Assembly (NCBI RefSeq): GCF_026262505.1
Contig: NC_067205.1
Coordinates: 25,673,693 to 25,737,692, forward strand
Direction: 5' to 3'
Origin: Trichomonas vaginalis G3
Taxonomy: Eukaryota; Parabasalia; Trichomonadida; Trichomonadidae
DNA length: 64,000 bases
Of the stretch, positions 29,109 through 38,830 are shown one piece after another (positions within the stretch are counted from its first letter, which is position 1; the number at the start of each line of letters is the position of its first letter). Below the pieces are notes generated by a model, which was not told where the DNA came from, searched no databases, and saw only the letters and a list, made by a program, of their open reading frames with translations. A program made the translations under genes and the position numbers.

Positions 29109-29543
29109 ATGTCTGACTACATTTACTATGACTCTTTCCCAGAACGTTTCCGTGAACTATTCAAAACTCAAGTAAAACTGAGGAACATGCATTTTAACAA
29201 AGACAGACCCATTGACGATGAAAGAAACCCTGAATATATTACAATCCCATATGACGCAAAGTTCATTGCATACATTCCTTATGGTCGCAGAGGAACGAAA
29301 ACTATTTCAACAAAGAACAAAAATTATTTCTGGAGCGATGAAGAAAATTGCCTTATCTACATAAATGCATACTTAAATAAAGCTACATATTGTACAAAAG
29401 AAGGTTGGACTGGATTTGAGCTCTACATATACGACGACGATGGAAACAGACGTTGTGTATACCCATACGATAATATGTACCATTGTTTTCATCAAGCATT
29501 AAACGAATACATAGTCAGTAAGGGTCTCATTCCTGTTGAGTAG
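29109..29543 (+). CDS. Palindrome-element protein, 144 aa, left-arm copy
   Basis: Intact; starts MSDYIYYDSFPERF. Rich in Tyr and Asp with short strands (ITIPYDAKFIAYIPYGRRG, FELYIYDDDGNRRCVYPYD) and a helical end (CFHQALNEYIVSKG). No family recognised. The right-arm copy differs at one residue (Val/Ile near residue 22), so both copies are under constraint or the duplication is very young. The upstream region TTTTTTATTTCATTGTAAAGGCATG resembles the TTTATTTTGTAT start context of the Maverick accessory genes. Confidence 0.7.
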   Translation: MSDYIYYDSFPERFRELFKTQVKLRNMHFNKDRPIDDERNPEYITIPYDAKFIAYIPYGRRGTKTISTKNKNYFWSDEENCLIYINAYLNKATYCTKEGWTGFELYIYDDDGNRRCVYPYDNMYHCFHQALNEYIVSKGLIPVE

Positions 29544-29684
29544 ATATGCTTTATTTTTGTTCTGTCATTTATATAAAAATTAATGATATCACCACCCTCA
29601 CGCGTATGAAAACATAGCACAAAAATAAATTTAGGTGAAGTGGTGAGATCTCACCTCTTTTTTCACCCTGTTGAATTCATTGCT

Positions 29685-29964
29685 TTATAACTCTCTTCCT
29701 TTCTCCAACTCTTCTAACTTCTTCTTAAGTTCAGCAATGTTGTCTTCATGTAATTTAATCTTTCTCAAAATTCCTTCTTTATCTAATGGTTGCTTTATCT
29801 TTCTAAACTGAACTCTACCATCTTTCATAGTATGAATGTAAAAAACCTTCTGGAATAGTTCCTGATTTAATGTATTCTACCAAAAACTTTTGTTTCATTG
29901 CTTCAGTGACTTTATTTGTCATTTCAATCAAAGGTGAAGCTAGCACAGCGATAATGGATTTCAT
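29685..29964 (-). pseudogene. Left-arm counterpart of the 92-aa gene, looks broken
   Basis: Mirror of the intact gene at 50032-50310, almost identical in sequence; its reading frame appears broken once. Start and stop positions are conserved. Confidence 0.6.
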
Positions 29965-30310
29965 GACTTTTTAGTATTTCATGCAATCTTAACAGATAGC
30001 CTTACAAGTACTTCCAGTGTCCCTAGCTGTCCCTCCTTTTTATATAACTCCATGACATTTATAATCTCGCGAAACTTAACAGGTAGCATAACAGATTAAA
30101 ATCAGATGAGGTTTTGAACCAAAATTTCTAAGCAACGTTGTCAAGGATTTTGAGGAACTAGGGACAGAGTGTGGCAAAGTCCAAGATTTAATTTATCTTC
30201 ATCTGTTTCATCAGCTATCTCATCTAATATGCCAATATTTTATTCATAACTCGTGGCAAACTCACTAACTTTCATTATGTTCATCTGCATGCTTCATCTG
30301 ATAGAAAGTA

Positions 30311-30436
30311 TGACTTTCATTAACTCTGTGAGATAATGAAAACTACTAGGGACAGAGACCATGGCAAAGTTTATGACTTTCATTAACTCTGTGAGATAAT
30401 GAAAACTACTAGGGACAGAGACCATGGCAAAGTTTA
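30311..30436 (+). repeat. Two tandem copies of a 63-base unit
   Basis: Units 30311-30373 and 30374-30436 contain CATTAACTCTGTGAGATAAT and CTAGGGACAGAGACC. The right arm carries the mirrored pair near 49556-49690. CTAGGGACAG-type words also recur singly near 30155 and in the stretch 30020-30040. Confidence 0.75.
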
Positions 30437-30460
30437 TGACCTCCTCACTGTTCTCATGAA

Positions 30461-30598
30461 CTATTTCATTATTGCATGTATGACCTCCTCACTGTCTTTC
30501 ATAAGCGTTTCAAAGTCTCCTTTACTTATTACTTCAATCTCATGCTGTTCACAATAGTATATGATAGATACAGAAAACAAGAGAGTAATCTTATTCAT
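30461..30598 (-). CDS. 45-aa signal-peptide-like frame, left-arm copy
   Basis: MNKITLLFSVSIIYYC, a hydrophobic N-terminus resembling a signal peptide, is followed by EIEVISKGDFETLMKDSEEV. The mirrored copy at 49396-49533 is conserved in length. The second half vaguely resembles the N-terminal strand and helix of thioredoxin/PDI domains, but it is too short to claim. The 64-residue frame on the other strand is its shadow. Confidence 0.35.
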   Translation of the reverse strand: MNKITLLFSVSIIYYCEQHEIEVISKGDFETLMKDSEEVIHAIMK

Positions 30599-31181
30599 AA
30601 ACAAATTCAAACGCTTGTACGGCTTCATGTAGGACAAACATTATTTTTCAACACTAACGCCAACACGTAGGACAAACATTCATGACTAACATTACTGTAT
30701 AACATAAATGTTTTGTTATGACTTCGTCGTAAATGTTTTGTCAAACATAAACGTATATGTTTTGTCATGATTTCTTCGTAATGAACGTATATGCTTTGTC
30801 AAAACTTCATCGTAAATGTTTTGTCAAGACTTCATCGTACATGTTTTGTCAAGACTTCATCGTAAATGATTTGTCATGATTTCTTCGTAATGAACGTATA
30901 TGTTTTGTCAAAACTTCATCGTACATGTTTTGTCAAGACCTCATCGTATATGTTTTGTCAAGACTTCTTCGTATATGTTTTGTCATGATTTAATCGTAAA
31001 TGTTTTGTCATGATTTAATCGTATATGTTTTGTCATGATTTAATCGTAAATGTTTTGTCATGACCTCATCGTAAATGATTTGTCATGATTTCTTCATCGT
31101 AAATGTTTTGTCAAAACTTCATCGTACATGTTTTGTCATGATTTCATCGTAATGAACGTAAATGTTTTGTGAAGAATATAA

Positions 31182-31205
31182 CAACCGCCTGAATTCAGAC
31201 GGTTG
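31182..31205 (+). repeat. Hairpin followed by T-tract (terminator-like), left arm outer copy
   Basis: CAACCGCCTGAATTCAGACG plus GTTG forms a 12-bp stem with one mismatch around a central GAATTC and is followed by CTTTTTATAC. Other copies lie at 38979-39002, 45210-45233 and 48764-48787, each with a T-rich side. Confidence 0.65.
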
Positions 31206-31318
31206 CTTTTTATACAAAATTCACGCAGGAAAATTCTTGAGTTTTGGTTGAAAGAATACGGTGGAGCCAAAAGTGGCTCGACCTCAAAACAAACATTTTA
31301 TGAGCTTACTAAGGCGTT

Positions 31319-31498
31319 ATGAATGAATTCAAAGGTATTTGCATACATCCTGACCTCGTTCATTTTGTTGCTGAATGGTGCTCTGTAAAGTATGCATTTT
31401 ATGTCAAAGATATTATGGACTCCATAGACAAGAAAGTTCATGAGAAGTTAGATGAAGAAGAACTCGAAGATACAGTAGAGAATGCAAAACATTTTTGA
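31319..31498 (+). pseudogene. KilA-N domain remnant, left arm
   Basis: The frame starting MNEFKGICIHPDLVHFVAEW and continuing CSVKYAFYVKDIMD matches the C-terminal half of KilA-N, whose hallmark is HPdLvxxvAxWcSxxxaxxV. The preceding 80 bases (KILEFWLKEYGGAKSG in translation) look like the earlier part of the domain; the gene as a whole looks broken. Partial further copies lie at about 31545-31630 and 32636-32720. KilA-N is a DNA-binding domain of large DNA viruses and is abundant in Trichomonas. Confidence 0.6.
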
Positions 31499-31526
31499 CG
31501 AAGTGAAGATCTTCACTTCGTCAAAA
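31493..31526. repeat. 34-base perfect palindrome, left arm
   Basis: Centre AGATCT, half-site TTTTGACGAAGTGAAGA; no mismatch. The mirror copy is at 48443-48476. It begins at the end of the KilA-N remnant. A possible protein-binding or resolution site. Confidence 0.8.
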
Positions 31527-32495
31527 TGTGATGCAAAAACAAACATTTTATGATCTTACTAAGGCGTTATGAATGAATTCAAAGGTATTTGCATACATCC
31601 TGACCTCGTTCATTTTGTTGCTGAATTCAGCAAAAATAATGTTTACGTTAATGTTTTCACTGTTACCATGTGCTACCAGGTTAATTAACTTCTCTTAAAA
31701 TTACTGACAACATGACATTTAGACAACAGTCCAGGAAATAAACTTCATCGTAAATGTTTTGTCATGACTTCTTCATCGTAAATGTTTTGTCAAACATGAA
31801 CGTAAATGATTTGTCGAAACTTCTTCGTATATGTTTTGTTATGACTTCTTCATCGTATATGCTTTGTCAAGGTTTCATCGTATATGCTTTGTCATGACTT
31901 CTTCATCGTAATGAACGTAAATGTTTTGTCATGACTTCATCGTATATGCTTTGTCAAGGTTTCATCGTAAATGTTTTGTCATGACTTCTTCATCGTATAT
32001 GTTTTGTCATGACTTCTTCATCGTATATGCTTTGTCATGACTTCTTCATCGTAATGAACGTATATGTTTTGTCATAACTTCTTCATCGTATATGTTTTGT
32101 CAAGGTTTCATCGTATATGCTTTGTCATGACTTCTTCATCGTAATGAACGTATATGTTTTGTCATAACTTCTTCATCGTATATGTTTTGTCATGATTTCA
32201 TCGTATATGCTTTGTCATGACTTCTTCATCGTAATGAACGTAAATGTTTTGTCATGACTTCTTCATCGTAATGAACGTAAATGTTTTGTCATAACTTCAT
32301 CATATATGCTTTGTCAAGGTTTCATCGTAAATGTTTTGTCATGACTTCTTCATCGTATATGTTTTGTCATGACTTCTTCATCGTATATGTTTTGTCATGA
32401 CTTCTTCATCATAATGAGCGTAAATGACCCAAAATAATGTTTATGTTAGAATGTTAGATCTAACACGTTTTCTAACCCGATAACTAACCTGTTGA

Positions 32496-32620
32496 ATTTT
32501 CATACGGAATCTCTTCTCTCGGTTTTCCGAGGGAAGCAATCATATGAGGAAATTCTTCTAAAAGTTCTTTTGTCTGTTGGTTTTCAAACCAATGATATGC
32601 TTGCTTTGTAGAACGAAGAG
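32496..32620 (-). pseudogene. Fragment of the accessory-module 109-aa gene, left arm
   Basis: About 125 bases closely matching the interior of the gene at 17689-18018 (from CTCTTCGTTCTACAAAGC to CCGTATGAAAAT). Only a fragment is present. The mirror copy is at 47377-47501. Direct evidence that the palindrome and the Maverick module share ancestry. Confidence 0.85.
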
Positions 32621-33619
32621 TATTATAAGGCATTTTGTGAGCTTACTAAGGCGTTATGAATGAATTCAAAGGTATTTACATACATCCTGACCTCGTTCAT
32701 TTTGTTGCTGAATTCAGCAAAAATAATGTTTAGGGTAGATGGTTTTAGGTGCTACCAGGTTAATGAACTTCTCTGAAAAAATGAGACAACATGACATTTT
32801 GACAACACAGCAGGGGAAGGCAGTTATGAATTATTTTTGAAGAACTGAAGGTGTCACTATGTCACCATGTGTCACTCGGTTAATTAACTTCTCTGAAAAA
32901 ATGAGACAACATGACATTTTGACAACAACACAGGAAATAAATGTTTACGTAAATGTTTTGTCATGATTTCATCGTAATGAGCGTAAATGACCCAAAAATA
33001 ATGTTTAGGTGAAGTGGTGAGATCTCACCTCTTTTCTCACCTCATTGAATTTTCATGATTTCTTCATCGTATATGCTTTGTCAAACATGAACGTATATGC
33101 TTTGTCAAGACTTCTTCATCGTAATGAGCGTAAATGTTTTGTCATGATTTCATCGTATATGTTTTGTCAAACATGAACGTAAATGATTTGTCAAACATGA
33201 ACGTAAATGATTTGTCAAACATGAACGTATATGCTTTGTCATGACTTCATCGTATATGCTTTGTCAAACATAAACGAAAGACTTTGTCATGACTTCATCG
33301 TATATGTTTTGTCATGACTTCATCGTACATGAATTTTCATGACTTCTTCATCGTAATGAATGTATATGTTTTGTCATGATTTCATCGTATATGCTTTGTC
33401 AAAACTTCTTCGTACATGTTTTGTCATGACTTCATCGTACATGCTTTGTCAAGACTTCTTCATCGTAATGAGCGTATATGTTTTGTCAAACATGAGCGTA
33501 TATGTTTTGTCAAACATGAACGTATATGCTTTGTCAAGACTTCTTCATCGTAATGAGCGTACATGTTTTGTCATGATTTCTTCGTATATGTTTTGTCAAA
33601 CATGAACGTAAATGATTTG

Positions 33620-36600
33620 TCATGACTTCATCGTATATGTTTTGTCATGATTTCATCGTATATGTTTTGTCATGATTTCTTCATCGTAATGAGTGTATAT
33701 GCTTTGTCATGACTTCTTCATCGTAATGAACGTATATGCTTTGTCAAACATGAGCGTAAATGATTTGTCATGATTTCTTCATCGTATATGCTTTGTCAAG
33801 ACTTCTTCATCGTAATGAACGTATATGCTTTGTCAAGACTTCTTCATCGTAATGAACGTATATGCTTTGTCAAGACTTCTTCGTAAATGTTTTGTCATGA
33901 CTTCATCGTAAATGTTTTGTCATGATTTCTTCATCGTAATGAGTGTAAATGATCCAAAAATATATTTTAGGTGAAGAGGTGAGATCTAACCTCTTTTCTC
34001 ACCTCTTTTCTCACCTCATGAATTTTCATGATTTCTTCATCGTATATGCTTTGTCAAACATGAGCGTAAATGATTTGTCATGATTTCTTCATCGTATATG
34101 CTTTGTCAAGACTTCTTCATCGTAATGAACGTAAATGTTTTGTCATGACTTCTTCGTAAATGATTTGTCATGATTTCTTCATCGTAATGAGCGTATATGC
34201 TTTGTCAAGACTTCTTCGTAAATGTTTTGTCATGATGATTTCATCGTAAACTCTATGTCAAACATGAACGTAAATGTTTTGTCATGATGATTTCATCGTA
34301 TATATTTTGTCAAAACTTCATCGTAATGAGTGTAAATGATCCAAAAATAATGTTTAGGGTAGATGGTTTTTAGGTTATTCAATAATGAATTATTTTTGAA
34401 GAACTGAGGGTGTCACTACGTCACCATGTGTCACTCGGTTAATTAACTTCTCTGAAAAATGATGACAACATGACATTTTGACAACAGTCGGGGAAATAAA
34501 TTTTATCGTTAATGTTTTGTCATGACTTCATCGTATATGTTTTGTCATGATTTCATCGTATATGTTTTGTCATGATTTCTTCATCGTAATGAGTGTATAT
34601 GCTTTGTCATGACTTCTTCATCGTAATGAACGTATATGCTTTGTCAAACATGAGCGTAAATGATTTGTCATGATTTCTTCATCGTATATGCTTTGTCAAG
34701 ACTTCTTCATCGTAATGAACGTATATGCTTTGTCAAGACTTCTTCATCGTAATGAACGTATATGCTTTGTCAAGACTTCTTCGTAAATGTTTTGTCATGA
34801 CTTCATCGTAAATGTTTTGTCATGATTTCTTCATCGTAATGAGTGTAAATGATCCAAAAATATATTTTAGGTGAAGAGGTGAGATCTAACCTCTTTTCTC
34901 ACCTCTTTTCTCACCTCATGAATTTTCATGATTTCTTCATCGTATATGCTTTGTCAAACATGAGCGTAAATGATTTGTCATGATTTCTTCATCGTATATG
35001 CTTTGTCAAGACTTCTTCATCGTAATGAACGTAAATGTTTTGTCATGACTTCTTCGTAAATGATTTGTCATGATTTCTTCATCGTAATGAGCGTATATGC
35101 TTTGTCAAGACTTCTTCGTAAATGTTTTGTCATGATGATTTCATCGTAAACTCTATGTCAAACATGAACGTAAATGTTTTGTCATGATGATTTCATCGTA
35201 TATATTTTGTCAAAACTTCATCGTAATGAGTGTAAATGATCCAAAAATAATGTTTAGGGTAGATGGTTTTTAGGTTATTCAATAATGAATTATTTTTGAA
35301 GAACTGAGGGTGTCACTACGTCACCATGTGTCACTCGGTTAATTAACTTCTCTGAAAAATGATGACAACATGACATTTTGACAACAGTCGGGGAAATAAA
35401 TTTTATCGTTAATGTTTTGTCATGACTTCATCGTATATGTTTTGTCATGATTTCATCGTATATGTTTTGTCATGATTTCTTCATCGTAATGAGTGTATAT
35501 GCTTTGTCATGACTTCTTCATCGTAATGAACGTATATGCTTTGTCAAACATGAGCGTAAATGATTTGTCATGATTTCTTCATCGTATATGCTTTGTCAAG
35601 ACTTCTTCATCGTAATGAACGTATATGCTTTGTCAAGACTTCTTCATCGTAATGAACGTATATGCTTTGTCAAGACTTCTTCGTAAATGTTTTGTCATGA
35701 TTTCATCGTATATGTTTTGTCATGACTTCTTCATCGTAATGAGTGTATATGTTTTGTCAAACATGAACGTAAATGATTTGTCAAACATAAACGTAAATGA
35801 TTTGTCGAAACTTCATCGTATATGTTTTGTCATGATTTCTTCATCGTAATGAGTGTATATGCTTTGTCATGACTTCTTCATCGTAATGAACGTATATGCT
35901 TTGTCAAACATGAGCGTAAATGATTTGTCATGATTTCTTCATCGTATATGCTTTGTCAAGACTTCTTCATCGTAATGAACGTATATGCTTTGTCAAGACT
36001 TCTTCATCGTAATGAACGTATATGCTTTGTCAAGACTTCTTCGTAAATGTTTTGTCATGACTTCATCGTAAATGTTTTGTCATGATTTCTTCATCGTAAT
36101 GAGTGTAAATGATCCAAAAATATATTTTAGGTGAAGAGGTGAGATCTAACCTCTTTTCTCACCTCTTTTCTCACCTCATGAATTTTCATGATTTCTTCAT
36201 CGTATATGCTTTGTCAAACATGAGCGTAAATGATTTGTCATGATTTCTTCATCGTATATGCTTTGTCAAGACTTCTTCATCGTAATGAACGTAAATGTTT
36301 TTGTCATGACTTCTTCGTAAATGATTTGTCATGATTTCTTCATCGTAATGAGCGTATATGCTTTGTCAAGACTTCTTCGTAAATGTTTTGTCATGATGAT
36401 TTCATCGTAAACTCTATGTCAAACATGAACGTAAATGTTTTGTCATGATGATTTCATCGTATATATTTTGTCAAAACTTCATCGTAATGAGTGTAAATGA
36501 TCCAAAAATAATGTTTAGGGTAGATGGTTTTTTAGGTTATTCAAATAATGAATTATTTTTGAAGAACTGAGGGTGTCACTACGTCACCATGTGTCACTCG

Positions 36601-38830
36601 GTTAATTAACTTCTCTGAAAAATGATGACAACATGACATTTTGACAACAGTCGGGGAAATAAATTTTATCGTTATGTTTTGTCATGACTTCATCGTATAT
36701 GTTTTGTCATGATTTCATCGTATATGTTTTGTCATGATTTCTTCATCGTAATGAGTGTATATGCTTTGTCATGACTTCTTCATCGTAATGAACGTATATG
36801 CTTTGTCAAACATGAGCGTAAATGATTTGTCATGATTTCTTCATCGTATATGCTTTGTCAAGACTTCTTCATCGTAATGAACGTATATGCTTTGTCAAGA
36901 CTTCTTCATCGTAATGAACGTATATGCTTTGTCAAGACTTCTTCGTAAATGTTTTGTCATGACTTCATCGTAAATGTTTTGTCATGATTTCTTCATCGTA
37001 ATGAGTGTAAATGATCCAAAAATATATTTTAGGTGAAGAGGTGAGATCTAACCTCTTTTCTCACCTCTTTTCTCACCTCATGAATTTTCATGATTTCTTC
37101 ATCGTATATGCTTTGTCAAACATGAGCGTAAATGATTTGTCATGATTTCTTCATCGTATATGCTTTGTCAAGACTTCTTCATCGTAATGAACGTAAATGT
37201 TTTGTCATGACTTCTTCGTAAATGATTTGTCATGATTTCTTCATCGTAATGAGCGTATATGCTTTGTCAAGACTTCTTCGTAAATGTTTTGTCATGATGA
37301 TTTCATCGTAAACTCTATGTCAAACATGAACGTAAATGTTTTGTCATGATGATTTCATCGTATATATTTTGTCAAAACTTCATCGTAATGAGTGTAAATG
37401 ATCCAAAAATAATGTTTAGGGTAGATGGTTTTTAGGTTATTCAATAATGAATTATTTTTGAAGAACTGAGGGTGTCACTACGTCACCATGTGTCACTCGG
37501 TTAATTAACTTCTCTGAAAAATGATGACAACATGACATTTTGACAACAGTCGGGGAAATAAATTTTATCGTTAATGTTTTGTCATGACTTCATCGTATAT
37601 GTTTTGTCATGATTTCATCGTATATGTTTTGTCATGATTTCTTCATCGTAATGAGTGTATATGCTTTGTCATGACTTCTTCATCGTAATGAACGTATATG
37701 CTTTGTCAAACATGAGCGTAAATGATTTGTCATGATTTCTTCATCGTATATGCTTTGTCAAGACTTCTTCATCGTAATGAAGTATATGCTTTGTCAAGAC
37801 TTCTTCATCGTAATGAACGTATATGCTTTGTCAAGACTTCTTCGTAAATGTTTTGTCATGATTTCATCGTATATGTTTTGTCATGACTTCTTCATCGTAA
37901 TGAGTGTATATGTTTTGTCAAACATGAACGTAAATGATTTGTCAAACATAAACGTAATGATTTGTCGAAACTTCATCGTATATGTTTTGTCATGATTTCT
38001 TCATCGTAATGAGTGTATATGCTTTGTCATGACTTCTTCATCGTAATGAACGTATATGCTTTGTCAAACATGAGCGTAAATGATTTGTCATGATTTCTTC
38101 ATCGTATATGCTTTGTCAAGACTTCTTCATCGTAATGAACGTATATGCTTTGGTCAAGACTTCTTCATCGTAATGAACGTATATGCTTTGTCAAGACTTC
38201 TTCGTAAATGTTTTGTCATGACTTCATCGTAAATGTTTTGTCATGATTTCTTCATCGTAATGAGTGTAAAAATGATCCAAAAATATATTTTAGGTGAAGA
38301 GGTGAGATCTAACCTCTTTTCTCACCTCTTTTCTCACCTCATGAATTTTCATGATTTCTTCATCGTATATGCTTTGTCAAACATGAGCGTAAATGAATTT
38401 GTCATGATTTCTTCATCGTATATGCTTTGTCAAGACTTCTTCATCGTATGAACGTAAATGTTTTTGTCATGACTTCTTTCGTAAATGATTTGTCATGATT
38501 TCTTCATCGTAATGAGCGTATATGCTTTGTCAAGACTTCTTCGTAAATGTTTTGTCATGATGATTTCATCGTAAACTCTATGTCAAACATGAACGTAAAT
38601 GTTTTGTCATGATGATTCATCGTATATATTTTGTCAAAACTTCATCGTAATGAGTGTAAATGATCCAAAATAATGTTTTAGGGTAGATGGTTTTTAGGTT
38701 ATTCAATAATGAATTATTTTTGAAGAACTGAGGGTGTCACTACGTCACCATGTGTCACTCGGTTAATTAACTTCTCTGAAAAATGATGACAACATGAACA
38801 TTTTGACAACAGTCGGGGAAATAAATTTTA
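33620..38830 (+). repeat. Tandem amplification of a 0.9-kb unit, five copies, left arm only
   Basis: Unit boundaries recur at about 33620, 34520, 35420, 36680, 37580 and 38830. Unit lengths alternate about 900, 900, 1263, 900 and 1264 bases; the longer ones contain an extra 363-base internal duplication. Early copies look identical; copies after 36.3 kb show scattered single-base length changes. Each unit carries iterons, a GAGGTGAGATCTAACCTC box, a TTAATTAACTTCTCTG box and AGGGTAGATGG. The right arm has a single unit. Confidence 0.85.

Larger units (their letters stand above)
30690..33980 (+). repeat. Array of ~24-base iterons, left arm, outer part
   Basis: Dozens of variants of CGTAWATGNTTTGTCA followed by 8-12 bases (AACATGAA, AGACTTCTT or TGACTTCATCGTAATGAG). 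The array is interrupted by the hairpin at 31182, KilA-N remnants, a fragment of the 112-residue gene, and blocks with TTAATTAACTTCTCTG, GTGTCACCATG and GAGGTGAGATCTCACCTC. No gene is needed to explain it; the frames through it encode only octapeptide repeats of the iteron. Confidence 0.85.

Noticed and set aside
30476-30670. 64-residue frame, mirrored at 49324-49518
   Set aside because: It lies opposite the more protein-like 45-residue frame with a signal-like leader; I treat it as the shadow.
33360-33605. 81-residue frame and similar ones at 35625, 37732, 38233, 44204, 44359 and 46380
   Set aside because: They translate the ~24-base iteron (24 bases = 8 codons), giving octapeptide repeats such as NMNVYALS; nothing supports a gene.
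30690-33980. CRISPR array
   Set aside because: The repeats are variable, the spacers are themselves repeated, there are no cas genes, and the host is a eukaryote.
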